A DNA stretch of 64,000 bases, taken from the NCBI GenBank assembly GCA_934457095.1, contig CAKSHJ010000005.1:1-64000 (forward strand), written 5' to 3'. The notes under the pieces are model-generated. The model was not told the DNA's origin and did not search any database. It was given only the letters and a program-made list of their open reading frames with translations. Made by a program: the position numbers and the translations under genes. Positions 24,744-34,224 of this stretch are shown here, piece by piece. Source of the stretch: an uncultured Eubacteriales bacterium. Its GTDB lineage: Bacteria > Bacillota > Clostridia > Oscillospirales > Acutalibacteraceae. Position 1 is the first letter of the stretch. Each line of letters opens with the position of its first letter.

Positions 24744-25307
24744 ATGGCAGTAAACCCGAATCGCTATAACCGAACCACCGAGGCCTATGATTTTGCGCTG
24801 TTTGAGACAAAGCCCGTGCAGGAACAATACACTGTACACAGAAAAAAGAAAGCGCCGCCGGCACCGACAAAAGCGGCATCTGCACCCAAAACTCAAACGT
24901 GCTCACAGGTGCAGATTTACCGGGTAAAAAAGCAGCGAAGCAAAGCAAAGGCGCTTCGGGTAGTTGTTTGCAGCCTCCTTTTGGTTACGGCGCTGGGCGC
25001 AATGGGCTCTATTATTTACAATCAGGTTTGTTTGACCGAGCTGACCCAGCAAATAGATACGGTGGCGCAGGAATTGGAAGAGAGCAAAAGCGTATTTACG
25101 CAGTTGCAAATGAGATCCAATGCAAATCTTTCTCTGGCAACGGTGGAAAGCTTTGCAAAGGAACGCTTAGGTATGAGAAAAATTGACCAGAGTCAGTTGG
25201 TTTTTGTGGAGCTTTCCAAGGGTGATAAGGGTGAGGTTATACAAAGCAATCACGGAGACAACTTCTTGGTACGCATTTGGAATTCTACAAAAAACTTGTT
25301 GTCATAA
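24744..25307 (+). CDS. ftsL: FtsL-like cell division protein
   Basis: 187 residues, aaaggagg 8 bases before ATG. An unusually long basic cytoplasmic N-terminus (about 70 residues, Lys/Ala/Pro-rich) precedes one transmembrane helix (VVVCSLLLVTALGAMGSIIY) and a leucine-zipper-like extracytoplasmic coiled coil (LTELTQQIDTVAQELEE) ending in VESFAKERLGMRKIDQSQLVFVEL, which matches FtsL/DivIC-type proteins. Identification rests on topology and on position between rsmH and the PBP gene. It forms the FtsQLB complex that activates septal PBP2-FtsW. Confidence 0.8.
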   Translation: MAVNPNRYNRTTEAYDFALFETKPVQEQYTVHRKKKAPPAPTKAASAPKTQTCSQVQIYRVKKQRSKAKALRVVVCSLLLVTALGAMGSIIYNQVCLTELTQQIDTVAQELEESKSVFTQLQMRSNANLSLATVESFAKERLGMRKIDQSQLVFVELSKGDKGEVIQSNHGDNFLVRIWNSTKNLLS

Positions 25308-25384
25308 TTAAAATTTGAATGAAATAAGTATTAAATACCAAAGGCTCGGTCTGAAAAGTTTTACACATGTTGGTATGCTGCACG

Positions 25385-25418
25385 AAGAGTTGAGAGGGTA
25401 TTCTTAACTCTTATTTTT
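25385..25418 (+). terminator. Terminator-like hairpin between ftsL and the PBP gene
   Basis: An 11-bp stem (aagagttgaga / tcttaactctt, one G-T pair) with a 6-base loop is followed by ATTTTTAT, ending 20 bp before the PBP start codon. A second pairing (ataccA 25335 region with tggtat near 25370) could precede it. It may act as a partial terminator or attenuator inside the dcw cluster. Confidence 0.55.
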
Positions 25419-25438
25419 ATAAAAGGGAGGAACGGCAC

Positions 25439-27682
25439 ATGGCAAAGGGAACGACCGTAAAAATGTGGCGGCGCACGCTGATTGTACTGCTTTGTATGGT
25501 AGTACTGGGATTTGGTGCGATTGTCGTGAGTTTGGTGCGTTTGCAATTGGTGGACGGTGCGGAATTGCAAAAGGCTGCGGTAGACCAACAGCTCAGAGAC
25601 ACCTCCATTAGCGCAAAGCGGGGCAGCATTTACGACAAAAACATGAAATTGCTGGCACAAAGCGCCACGGTATGGAAAGTGGTGCTTGCTCCGGCGGACA
25701 TTAAAGACGAGGACAAGGAAAAAGAAGAGGCGCTGCGCCGCAAAATTTCTGCGGGATTGGCTGATATTTTGGACATGGATGCAGAAGATATCTATAAGCG
25801 CACCGCGGGCAATTCCTACTATGATGTGTTGAAGTCCAAGGTGGAGACCGATGTTAAGGATCAAGTGCTTAGTTTTATAAAAGAAAATAATCTGGGCAAT
25901 GCCATACAATTAAAGGAGGACTATAAACGTTATTATCCGTTTGGTTCATTTGCCTCGACGTTGCTGGGCTTTACCGGCACCGATGGTCAGGGACTCGCCG
26001 GTTTAGAAGCCTATTATGAAAAATACCTCTCGGGCACCGCGGGTAGACTGGTTACAGCCAAAAATGCGGTAGGCACCGACATGCCGTTTCAGTATGAGCA
26101 GAAGGTGGACGCTCAGGACGGCTATAATTTGGTTTTGACCATAGACGAAGTGGTGCAGCATTATTTAGAGCAAGCGTTGGAGGAGGGCAATGCCAATAAT
26201 AAGGTGGAAAACCGCGCTACGGGCATTGTTATGAACGTAAAGACGGGAGAAATTGTTGCCATGGCAGTTAAGGGGGACTATGACCCGAACAACCCGTTTG
26301 TGCTTACTGACGAAGCCGAGCGTAATCGCATAGCGACCCTGCCCGAGGAGGAACAACAGCAAGCTAAGACTACCGCATTGGAGGCGCAATGGAGAAATAA
26401 AGCGGTCAGCGATACCTATTTTCCGGGGTCGGTATTCAAAATGGTAACGCTGGCAATGGCGCTGGAGGAAAATGTAGTCAATGAGCAAACGGTGTTTACC
26501 TGCGCGGGAAAATATGTACCCGTGCAGGGAGAAAGCCCTATTAAATGCTGGAAAACAGGCGGTCACGGCACGCAAACGCTGGTCGAGGGCACGATGAATT
26601 CCTGCAACCCGTTCTTTATTTATTTGGGTCAGCTATTGGGTACGGAAACCTTTTATAAATATTTTGAGGCCTTTGGTTTTACGGGTAAAACCGGCATAGA
26701 TTTACCGGGTGAGGCCAACACCAAAAGCCTGAACCACGGCCCGAATATGACGCAAATGGACTTAGCGGTAGAATCATTCGGTCAAAACTTCAGTATTACG
26801 CCGATTCAAATGATTACCGCGTGCGCGGCGATTGCAAACGGCGGTTACATTGTACAGCCGCATGTGGTCAGTCAAATTGTAGATAAGGACGGCAATATCA
26901 TTCAGTCGGCGGATACCTCGGTCAAACGGCAGGTAATTTCTGAGGAAACCGCAAAGCGCGTTAGCCAAATTTTACAGCAAAACGCTACCAACGGTACTGC
27001 CAAAAACGGCTATGTAGCGGGCTATCGCATTGCGGGCAAAACCGGAACTTCGGAGAAAATCGGTGCGGACGGCAAGGTGGGCAGTGACGATAAATATATT
27101 GCATCGTACTGCGGTTTTGCTCCGGCGGACGACCCGCAATATGCGGTGCTGGTATTCTTCGACGAGCCTACCGGAGAAAGCTATTACGGAGGCGCGGTTG
27201 CAGGACCGGTATTTGCAAAAATTATGGGTGAGATTTTACCCTACCTGAATGTGGAAACCAAATATACTGAGGAAGAGGTCGGCAGTGTAGGAGTCAGCAC
27301 GCCCGGTGTAATTGGTAAATCGGTCAGCGAGGCGACCAATACTCTTAGCGCCGGCAATTTAAAAATATTGGTTAAGGGTTCCGGAGAAACGGTTATTTCT
27401 CAATTGCCGGACCCTGGCAGTGCAATACCCGGCGGCGGCACCGTGGTGGTATATACCGATACGGCAAGCATTAGTCAAACTGTGGCTGTACCTGATTTTG
27501 CAGGTCGTTCGCTGTCGGATGTAAACTACTTGGCGGCGCAGGCAGGGTTGAATATTAAGGTGACAGGCGCTTATAACAGCGGCGCGGCCAGAGCAAGAAC
27601 ACAGGATTATGCTGCCGGAGAGCAAATTAAGCCCGGTACGGTGATTACGGTTAATTTTGTAGAAGAGGATGCAGTGAGGTAA
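25439..27682 (+). CDS. Class B penicillin-binding protein with PASTA domains (SpoVD/FtsI type)
   Basis: 747 residues, aaagggagg before the ATG. One N-terminal transmembrane helix (TLIVLLCMVVLGFGAIVVSL), dimerisation domain with KRGSIYDKN, and the transpeptidase with SVFK (Ser331), SCN and KTGT (Lys534). Two PASTA repeats follow (from about residue 620: VSTPGVIGKSVSEATNTL and VAVPDFAGRSLSDVNYLAAQ). This cross-links septal or spore cortex peptidoglycan. PASTA repeats occur in both vegetative PBP2B and SpoVD of Firmicutes. As the only class B PBP in this cluster it could be either, and sporulation use (SpoVD) is inferred only from context. Confidence 0.93.
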   Translation: MAKGTTVKMWRRTLIVLLCMVVLGFGAIVVSLVRLQLVDGAELQKAAVDQQLRDTSISAKRGSIYDKNMKLLAQSATVWKVVLAPADIKDEDKEKEEALRRKISAGLADILDMDAEDIYKRTAGNSYYDVLKSKVETDVKDQVLSFIKENNLGNAIQLKEDYKRYYPFGSFASTLLGFTGTDGQGLAGLEAYYEKYLSGTAGRLVTAKNAVGTDMPFQYEQKVDAQDGYNLVLTIDEVVQHYLEQALEEGNANNKVENRATGIVMNVKTGEIVAMAVKGDYDPNNPFVLTDEAERNRIATLPEEEQQQAKTTALEAQWRNKAVSDTYFPGSVFKMVTLAMALEENVVNEQTVFTCAGKYVPVQGESPIKCWKTGGHGTQTLVEGTMNSCNPFFIYLGQLLGTETFYKYFEAFGFTGKTGIDLPGEANTKSLNHGPNMTQMDLAVESFGQNFSITPIQMITACAAIANGGYIVQPHVVSQIVDKDGNIIQSADTSVKRQVISEETAKRVSQILQQNATNGTAKNGYVAGYRIAGKTGTSEKIGADGKVGSDDKYIASYCGFAPADDPQYAVLVFFDEPTGESYYGGAVAGPVFAKIMGEILPYLNVETKYTEEEVGSVGVSTPGVIGKSVSEATNTLSAGNLKILVKGSGETVISQLPDPGSAIPGGGTVVVYTDTASISQTVAVPDFAGRSLSDVNYLAAQAGLNIKVTGAYNSGAARARTQDYAAGEQIKPGTVITVNFVEEDAVR

Positions 27683-27706
27683 CATGCCGAAAGGAGGCGA
27701 ATTCTC

Positions 27707-28237
27707 ATGGAACGCAATAAAATCAAGCTGATTGTTGTGTCAAGAGCGGCGATACAGGAGTTAGCTCCGGTGCTGGAGCAATTATTTGCGCAATGCGGCT
27801 GCGGTCATAGATATGCTGTTTGCAGCTTTGAACAATTGCAAACTCAAGGCATATACGGCAGTCCGTACCTGTGTCTGCTTGATAGCCGACAAGATTGCTT
27901 GCAAATGGCAAGTTCTCCGTATCAATTTCCGCTTTGCGTCATGAACGATGCATTGGCAGAAGCTGCACAGGCTAAGGCAACGGCTCCAAATCATGTGCTG
28001 ACCTATTCCACCAGCAGCGACCATGCGGATTTTACGGCAAAAAATATACGCTGCGTGCAGGAGTACGGTTGTGCATTTGAAATCGTAGGCATTGGTATTA
28101 TCGGAAGAATCAGACTGCGCACCGCGGAGCAGGCGGATGTAAAAATAGCATTGATGAGCGCCTCGGTATGCATAGCGTGCGGAATACCGTTTGCAGATGT
28201 ATTGACCTCGCTCAATACGCTGGCGGTGGGCGCGTAA
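27707..28237 (+). CDS. Mur-ligase-like protein lacking the ATP-binding domain
   Basis: 176 residues, aaaggagg before the ATG. It occupies the place where murE and/or murF normally stand between the PBP and mraY genes. The C-terminal ~80 residues (VLTYSTSSDHADFTAKNIR, GCAFEIVG, ADVKIALMSASVCIACGIPFADVLTSLNTL) follow the layout of the end of a Mur ligase central domain: a TFG/xSADxxAxNI strand, then a GxHNxxNALAA helix and LGI. The P-loop, catalytic Lys and C-terminal domain are absent. The N-terminal 90 residues are not recognised. The reading frame is intact with a normal start, so it is not an obvious pseudogene. Structural or regulatory role unknown. Confidence 0.5.
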   Translation: MERNKIKLIVVSRAAIQELAPVLEQLFAQCGCGHRYAVCSFEQLQTQGIYGSPYLCLLDSRQDCLQMASSPYQFPLCVMNDALAEAAQAKATAPNHVLTYSTSSDHADFTAKNIRCVQEYGCAFEIVGIGIIGRIRLRTAEQADVKIALMSASVCIACGIPFADVLTSLNTLAVGA

Positions 28238-28285
28238 ATATGAAAGAAAAGGCAGAGATAAGAAGTAAAAGGGTGGATAGATGAG

Positions 28286-29308
28286 ATGAGTGGTGTTTTT
28301 TCGCTGATTGCAGTGGTATTGTCGTTTGGAATCACAGCGTTGCTGGGAAAGCGGTTCATACCGTTTTTAAAACGCGTCAATTTCGGGCAAACCATTCGGG
28401 AGGAAGGTCCCAAATGGCATATCAAAAAAGACGGCACTCCTACCATGGGCGGCATTATGTTTATAATCGGAATTGTAGCGGCGACAATCATCGCAATACC
28501 CGTTTACTATGCGGTAACCGGTAGAGATACCTTTGCGGTATTCGGAGAAACCACACTGATGCAGGTTAAAGTATTCGGCGGTTTGTTCATGGCAATCGGC
28601 TTTGGAGCCATCGGCTTTTTCGACGACTATATTAAAGTGGTGAAAAAGCGTAACTTAGGTCTTACGGCATGGCAAAAGCTCATTTTGCAATTTTTGGTGG
28701 CGGGTGCATATTTGGTTACGCTATATCTTGCCGGAGAGGATACCAAAACTTTTATTCCGGCGTTGGGTTATGTTGACCTAAGCTTTGGCTACTGGATTTT
28801 GTCTGCCTTGCTGATTGTTGGGATGGTCAATGCGGTGAATTTTACAGACGGCATTGACGGATTGAACAGTTCGGTGACATTTTTTGCAGCGCTGTTTTTT
28901 ATGCTCATCGGCACCGTGGTTGATGCTGTGGGAATCAGTCTGCTTGCGGTGTGTATAGCGGGCGGTTGTATGGGTTTTCTCATATGGAACTTCAACCCTG
29001 CCAAGGTTTTTATGGGCGATACCGGCTCATTATTTTTAGGCGGAGCGGTATGTGCGCTTGGGTTTGGTATGGATATGCCGATTTTGCTGTTTCCGATAGG
29101 GGTTGTTTACATTACGGAGATTTTATCAGTAGTAATACAAGTTGTATATTTTAAGGCTACGGGAGGCAAACGGCTGTTCAAAATGAGTCCAATTCACCAC
29201 CATTTCGAAATGTGCGGTTGGAGTGAAATCAAAATTTGCGGCGTATTCAGCGTGGTTACGGTATTATTCGGTATTCTTGCGCTGATTTGGGTTATGTTTG
29301 GCATATAG
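28286..29308 (+). CDS. mraY: Phospho-N-acetylmuramoyl-pentapeptide transferase
   Basis: 340 residues, about 10 transmembrane helices. Signature blocks: GPKWHIKKDGTPTMGGIMF, FFDDYIKVVKKRNLGL (Asp pair), NAVNFTDGIDGLN, FMGDTGSLFLGG, and the SPIHHHFEM loop near the end. Forms lipid I on the inner leaflet from UDP-MurNAc-pentapeptide. Ribosome binding site gggtgg is about 10 bases from the ATG. Confidence 0.97.
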   Translation: MSGVFSLIAVVLSFGITALLGKRFIPFLKRVNFGQTIREEGPKWHIKKDGTPTMGGIMFIIGIVAATIIAIPVYYAVTGRDTFAVFGETTLMQVKVFGGLFMAIGFGAIGFFDDYIKVVKKRNLGLTAWQKLILQFLVAGAYLVTLYLAGEDTKTFIPALGYVDLSFGYWILSALLIVGMVNAVNFTDGIDGLNSSVTFFAALFFMLIGTVVDAVGISLLAVCIAGGCMGFLIWNFNPAKVFMGDTGSLFLGGAVCALGFGMDMPILLFPIGVVYITEILSVVIQVVYFKATGGKRLFKMSPIHHHFEMCGWSEIKICGVFSVVTVLFGILALIWVMFGI

Positions 29309-29346
29309 CAAGTCAAAATTCAACACAAGAGGGAGGAGAGCCGCAT

Positions 29347-30564
29347 ATGGCAAGCTCAAAAACCAGCACTAAAGGAGCAGATACGCAGTCCAAGGCGAAT
29401 GGCAGACGCGTTCCGAAAGACCATATCGGCAAAAAAATTCGCAGTAAGGTTAAATTCTTCTCCATTCGGTCGGGGTTGGATATTCCGTTTTTATTTTTGG
29501 TGCTGGTTCTGGTATGTATTGGCTTGGTAATGCTGTTTTCTTCCAGCTATGCTTACGCCTATACAAACCAAGGCGGAGATAGCTTCTATTATATTAAACG
29601 GCAGGCGGTTTTTGCGGTAGCGGGCGTTATCGGTATGATTCTTCTCTCCTATTTTGATTACCACCATTTGCACAAATTCACCATTCCTATTTTAGTCATA
29701 GCGTGGATACTGCTGGGTGTGGTATTGGTATTGCCCAAGGTACAGAGCGTACATAGATGGATTAACTTAGGGATTGTAAGTTTTCAGCCTTCCGAGATTG
29801 CAAAATTTGCGTTAATTTTATGGTTTGCGCATTTTATTTCTGTGAATTTTAAAAGAATGAATACCTTTAAAATCGGGGTATTGCCACACATATTTGTTTT
29901 GAGTGTTACGGTAGGTTTGGTGTTTATTGAGCCGCATATTTCGGCCTCGGTTATTTTAATTTTGATTGCAGGCGTTATGATGTTCATTGGCGGCGTGAAT
30001 AAGCGATGGTTTGTGATTGTATTTTTCTTGGTTGCGGCGGCGGCGCTGGCATTTTTACTCTTTACAGACGGCTATGCGGGCGACCGTGTAGCAGGCTGGC
30101 TCAACCCGTTTGACCCGCCCGACGGTGTAGACACCTGGCAGACCCAGCAATCGCTTATGGCAATCGGTTCGGGAGGTTTTTTCGGGTTGGGTTTCGGGCA
30201 GTCCAGGCAAAAATATTTATACTTGCCCGAACCGCAAAATGATTTTATTTTCGCAATTATTTGCGAGGAGTTGGGTTTTTTGGGCGCGCTGCTGATTATC
30301 ATACTGTTCATTTTGCTGATTTGGCGGGGAATTACACTTTCGCTGCGCGCCAAGGATAAATTCGGTATGTTGCTGGGTGTGGGCTTGACCGCGCAGGTGG
30401 GTATGCAGGTGGTACTCAACATCATGGTGGTAACCAACACCATTCCCAATACGGGTATTAGTCTGCCGTTTTTCAGCTACGGGGGCACTTCGCTTATTAT
30501 ATTGCTGCTGCAAATGGGCGTGGTTTTATCGGTATCACGCACCTCGGCGGTGGAGCGCAATTAA
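29347..30564 (+). CDS. ftsW: SEDS-family lipid II polymerase FtsW/SpoVE
   Basis: 405 residues from ATG at 29347 (gggaggagag upstream); the frame is open further upstream into mraY but without a site. A basic ~45-residue cytoplasmic tail precedes about 10 membrane segments. SEDS motifs: FYYIKRQAVF, PSEIAKFALILWFA, YLPEPQNDFIFAIICEELG, NTGISLPFFSYGGTSL. It polymerises glycan strands with the cognate class B PBP encoded two genes upstream. FtsW versus SpoVE cannot be separated from sequence alone. Confidence 0.95.
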   Translation: MASSKTSTKGADTQSKANGRRVPKDHIGKKIRSKVKFFSIRSGLDIPFLFLVLVLVCIGLVMLFSSSYAYAYTNQGGDSFYYIKRQAVFAVAGVIGMILLSYFDYHHLHKFTIPILVIAWILLGVVLVLPKVQSVHRWINLGIVSFQPSEIAKFALILWFAHFISVNFKRMNTFKIGVLPHIFVLSVTVGLVFIEPHISASVILILIAGVMMFIGGVNKRWFVIVFFLVAAAALAFLLFTDGYAGDRVAGWLNPFDPPDGVDTWQTQQSLMAIGSGGFFGLGFGQSRQKYLYLPEPQNDFIFAIICEELGFLGALLIIILFILLIWRGITLSLRAKDKFGMLLGVGLTAQVGMQVVLNIMVVTNTIPNTGISLPFFSYGGTSLIILLLQMGVVLSVSRTSAVERN

Positions 30565-30581
30565 AACAGGGGGCGATTCGC

Positions 30582-31694
30582 ATGAAAATTGTGTTTACAG
30601 GCGGCGGTACTGCCGGACATATCAATCCGGCGTTGGCCATTGCGGGGTATATTCGAGAGAAAAATCCTACAGCCAAGCTGCTTTATATCGGGAACAAGGG
30701 CGGTATGGAGGAGCGTTTGGTGCCTGCGGCGGGTTTCGCGTTTAAAACGGTACGTATCTCGGGCTTTCAGCGCAAGCTCACGCCTAAAAATATTGCCGAA
30801 AATTTGAAAACGGCGGTGCGTATTTTTACTTGCGAAAATGCAGCAAAACAGTTGATAGGAGAATTTGAGCCGGATATTTGCGTGGGTACGGGCGGTTATG
30901 TGAGCGGTCCGGTGGTGCGCGCGGCTATGAAATTGGGCATACCGGCAGTGATTCACGAGCAAAATGCGTTTCCGGGGGTGACGAACAAATTGCTGGCAAA
31001 GCAGGCAACGCGCGTATTGCTGGCGGTGGAGGAGGCCGAACAATATTTTGACAGAAAAAAATGCGTACTGACGGGCAACCCTGTGCGACAGGAGGTCGTT
31101 CGGGCCGACAAGCAGACTGCCCGCGCAAAATTAGGTCTGGACAGCCGTCCGGTCATTTTGTCATTTGGGGGCAGCTTAGGCGCGCGGCGCATCAACGAGA
31201 GCATGGTGAATTTGCTGGTGGAAAGCGGAAAAACCGGGCAATTTCAGCATATACACGGCTACGGGCAATACGGCAAATGGCTGCCGGAGTTGCTGAGAGA
31301 AAAGGGGTTAAATTTAACGCTGGCTCAAAATATTGACCTGCGCGAATACATAACCGATATGCCTGACTGTTTGGCCGCGGCAGATTTGGTCATTTGCCGT
31401 GCCGGTGCCATAACCCTGAGCGAGTTGCAAGTGCAGGGCAAGGCGGCTGTGTTAATTCCTTCTCCGAATGTGGCGGAAAACCACCAATACCACAACGCCA
31501 TGGCGATGGTACGCAAAAATGCCGCCGTGTTAATAGAAGAAAAGGACTTAACCGGACAACTTTTGTACAAAACGGTGCAGGAGTTATTTACGCAACCGGG
31601 TAAGGTGCAAACGCTTTCGGCAAACGCTCAAAAAATGGCCATTACAGATGCAAATGAGCGTATTTACAAAATCATTACGGAAATTGCAGGGTAG
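30582..31694 (+). CDS. murG: UDP-GlcNAc transferase MurG
   Basis: 370 residues, caggggg before the ATG. GT28 features: GGGTAGHINPALAIA, GTGGYVSGPVVRAA, HEQNAFPG, SFGGSLGA, and the C-terminal CRAGAITLSEL. Converts lipid I into lipid II at the membrane surface. It is followed by an 88-bp spacer containing a small hairpin (agtata...tatact around attcc/ggaat) before murA. Confidence 0.96.
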   Translation: MKIVFTGGGTAGHINPALAIAGYIREKNPTAKLLYIGNKGGMEERLVPAAGFAFKTVRISGFQRKLTPKNIAENLKTAVRIFTCENAAKQLIGEFEPDICVGTGGYVSGPVVRAAMKLGIPAVIHEQNAFPGVTNKLLAKQATRVLLAVEEAEQYFDRKKCVLTGNPVRQEVVRADKQTARAKLGLDSRPVILSFGGSLGARRINESMVNLLVESGKTGQFQHIHGYGQYGKWLPELLREKGLNLTLAQNIDLREYITDMPDCLAAADLVICRAGAITLSELQVQGKAAVLIPSPNVAENHQYHNAMAMVRKNAAVLIEEKDLTGQLLYKTVQELFTQPGKVQTLSANAQKMAITDANERIYKIITEIAG

Positions 31695-31782
31695 GAACAA
31701 TCTCCCCTCAAAAACATAGTATAGACAGAGAATATTCCGAAAAGGAATGTGCGTATACTGGTGTAACGAGAGGGTGTAGCTT

Positions 31783-33036
31783 GTGGCAAAACTCATCATA
31801 GAGGGACCGTGTCAATTACAGGGAGAGGTGGAAATTCAGGGGGCGAAAAACAGCGCATTACCGTTGCTTACGGCGTGCCTATTGTGCAGCGAAACATGCA
31901 CCGTACATAATTGTCCGCAGCTTTCGGATGTTGCGATATGCATACAAATTTTAAAGCATTTGGGCTGTAAGGTTACGCGCAGCGGTAATACCGTTACGGT
32001 AGACCCCACCGCCGTTACCCGTTGTGAGATTCCGGTGCATTTGATGCAAAAAATGCGGTCGTCTATTGTATTTTTGGGCGCAATTTTAACCCGCTTGGGC
32101 AAGGCGACGCTATCTATGCCGGGCGGTTGCGAATTAGGCCCCAGACCGATTGATTTGCATCTTTCGGCACTGAGAAATTTGGGCGTGTGCATTACAGAGC
32201 GAAACGGTATGCTGGAATGCACTGCCGGTAAAGATTTTACAGGCGGCACAGTACATTTGGCATTTCCCAGTGTGGGCGCTACCGAAAATATCATGCTGGC
32301 GGCGGTTTGCGCAAAAGGTACCACCGTCATTCAAAATGCGGCAAGAGAGCCGGAAATCTGGGACCTTGCCGAATTTTTAAACCGCTGTGGGGCGCGCGTT
32401 TCGGGAGCTGGGGAATCCACGTTAGTAATAGAGGGCGTTGCAGAGCTGCATGGCTGTGAGCATACGGTAATACCGGACCGCATAGCGGCAACGACATTTA
32501 TGGCGGGGGCGGCGGTGACCGGCAGTACGCTCACACTGAAAAATACCATTCCGCAGCATTTGGAGCCGGTATTTCCGGCATTTGAACAAACCGGGTGTGC
32601 TTTGCGTGCATTGGGCAGCACGCTTACCATAACAGCGCCCAAGCGTTTAAAACCGCTCAAGCTGGTCAGAACCATGCCGTATCCGGGTTTTCCCACGGAT
32701 GCTCAGGCGCCGGTTATGACCATGGCGGCATTGGCAGACGGCACGAGCATGTTTGTGGAAACCATATTTGAAAGCCGCTATAAGCATGTCAGCGAGCTGA
32801 CCCGTATGGGCGCGGATATACGCTTAGATGGCAGAATTGCTGTAGTAGAGGGCGTAGAGCGCCTATGGGGTGCGCGGGTACATGCGCGGGAATTGCGCGG
32901 TGCGGCAGCTTTAGTGGTAGCGGGTCTGGCGGCACACGGTACGACAACGGTATCGGGTCTGCGATATTTGGATCGAGGGTATGCGTATATGGAGAAAACG
33001 CTGCAGAAATTGGGTGCAAAGGTAACAAGGAAGTGA
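31783..33036 (+). CDS. murA: UDP-GlcNAc enolpyruvyltransferase MurA
   Basis: 417 residues from a GTG at 31783 (agagggtgtag upstream). EPSP-synthase fold: GAKNSALPLL, MRSSIVFLGAIL, MPGGCELGPRPIDLHL with the fosfomycin-target Cys at 116, and PTDAQAP. First committed step of peptidoglycan synthesis, attaching enolpyruvate to UDP-GlcNAc. Placed between murG and ftsQ, common in Clostridia. Confidence 0.95.
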   Translation: MAKLIIEGPCQLQGEVEIQGAKNSALPLLTACLLCSETCTVHNCPQLSDVAICIQILKHLGCKVTRSGNTVTVDPTAVTRCEIPVHLMQKMRSSIVFLGAILTRLGKATLSMPGGCELGPRPIDLHLSALRNLGVCITERNGMLECTAGKDFTGGTVHLAFPSVGATENIMLAAVCAKGTTVIQNAAREPEIWDLAEFLNRCGARVSGAGESTLVIEGVAELHGCEHTVIPDRIAATTFMAGAAVTGSTLTLKNTIPQHLEPVFPAFEQTGCALRALGSTLTITAPKRLKPLKLVRTMPYPGFPTDAQAPVMTMAALADGTSMFVETIFESRYKHVSELTRMGADIRLDGRIAVVEGVERLWGARVHARELRGAAALVVAGLAAHGTTTVSGLRYLDRGYAYMEKTLQKLGAKVTRK

Positions 33037-33054
33037 AAAACGGGAGGCTTTGGC

Positions 33055-33918
33055 ATGAACAGGCAGGAAGAAAAAAAAGTAGAGTACAGAAATCGGCCGG
33101 AAAGTACGGGGAAAAGCCGGAGGAATATACAGGCAAAACAGGTTCAGGCTAAGGCAAAGCACAGAAAGCGGAATTTGATACTGTTCTATGTTTCGCTGTT
33201 TATCGTTATTATTACAGCGGCGGTTACGTTGAGTTTGACGGTATGGTTTCCTATCAGCCAGGTGGAGGTTACCGGAGATTCGCGTTACAGCGCCGAGGAA
33301 ATTATAGTAAAAAGCGGCATTTTAGAGGGAAAAAATCTGTTTTTGCTCAACAAGGAGCAGGTCATTGTCGATTTAAAAGAAACACTTCCGTATATTGGAA
33401 CGGTTATGGTTTCCCGAAAATTGCCGGGTACGGTGCGCATAGAGGTACATGATGTAAAAATTGCAGGTACAGCGGCATATAACGGCACTTATCTGGTCAT
33501 AGATACCACCGGTAAAGTGGTTGAGCAATTAGCGGAACAGTCGACAAATTATACGCATATTACGGGATTGCACATTGCCGGTGCAACCGTAGGTACAACG
33601 TTAAATTATGCGGAGCATGAACAGGAAATCGCATTTAAAGAATTGCTTGCGGCGCTGGAGGAGAGCGGTCTTTCGGAGATTACCGAGTTGGATGTTTCTA
33701 ACACAATGAGCCTGAAAGCGGTGTACCAAAATCGGGTCACCATGCATTTTGGAATCGCTGCCGATTTACCGTATAAGGCAAGGTTTGCAAAAAGTTTGCT
33801 GGAAACGGAAAAAATTCAGCCTGCGGAGAAGGGCGATTTAGACCTTTCTGTTGTTACGGACAATAATAAGGTATATTTTTCACCCGATTACAGTGTTTCC
33901 GTGGTGGAGGAGCAATAA
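33055..33918 (+). CDS. ftsQ: Cell division protein FtsQ/DivIB
   Basis: 287 residues, gggagg 9 bases before the ATG. A very basic 35-residue N-terminus, one transmembrane helix (LILFYVSLFIVIITAAVTLSLTVW), then a POTRA domain (ISQVEVTGDSRYSAEEIIVKSGI, GTVMVSRKLPGTVRIEVHD) and a beta domain. Scaffold of the FtsQLB complex. Last gene of the cluster before a terminator, then ftsZ. Confidence 0.9.
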   Translation: MNRQEEKKVEYRNRPESTGKSRRNIQAKQVQAKAKHRKRNLILFYVSLFIVIITAAVTLSLTVWFPISQVEVTGDSRYSAEEIIVKSGILEGKNLFLLNKEQVIVDLKETLPYIGTVMVSRKLPGTVRIEVHDVKIAGTAAYNGTYLVIDTTGKVVEQLAEQSTNYTHITGLHIAGATVGTTLNYAEHEQEIAFKELLAALEESGLSEITELDVSNTMSLKAVYQNRVTMHFGIAADLPYKARFAKSLLETEKIQPAEKGDLDLSVVTDNNKVYFSPDYSVSVVEEQ

Positions 33919-33935
33919 GTAAAATGTGTGCGATA

Positions 33936-33963
33936 CGGCCCTGAATGTCGAGGGCTGTTTTTT
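33936..33963 (+). terminator. Intrinsic terminator after ftsQ
   Basis: Seven-bp stem cggccct / agggctg (one mismatch-tolerant G-T) with an 8-base loop and six T; separates ftsQ from ftsZ. Confidence 0.75.
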
Positions 33964-34129
33964 ATGTTGCGGTAAATTATTTAGAGCAAAACGGTAAAAT
34001 TTAACAGAAAAATATGGGGGATACGGCTATTTTTGCGCAAAGCAGTGATAAATTCATACAAAAGCACAGCGGTTTTCCGCCATATATGCACCAAAGTTGA
34101 TAATATCGTAAAAAAGAATTGAAAACTTA

Positions 34130-34158
34130 TTGAAATTTTTCGCCAAAAGTGATAAATT
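34130..34158 (+). promoter_or_regulatory. Putative ftsZ promoter
   Basis: TTGAAA (34130-34135), 17-bp spacer, TAAATT (34153-34158), 67 bp before the ftsZ start in an AT-rich leader (33964-34224). Confidence 0.5.
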
Positions 34159-34224
34159 AATACTATACATTTGAATTTGCTGATTGAATGAATACAGTCC
34201 AGGTTTATGAGGAGGAATGCAGCA

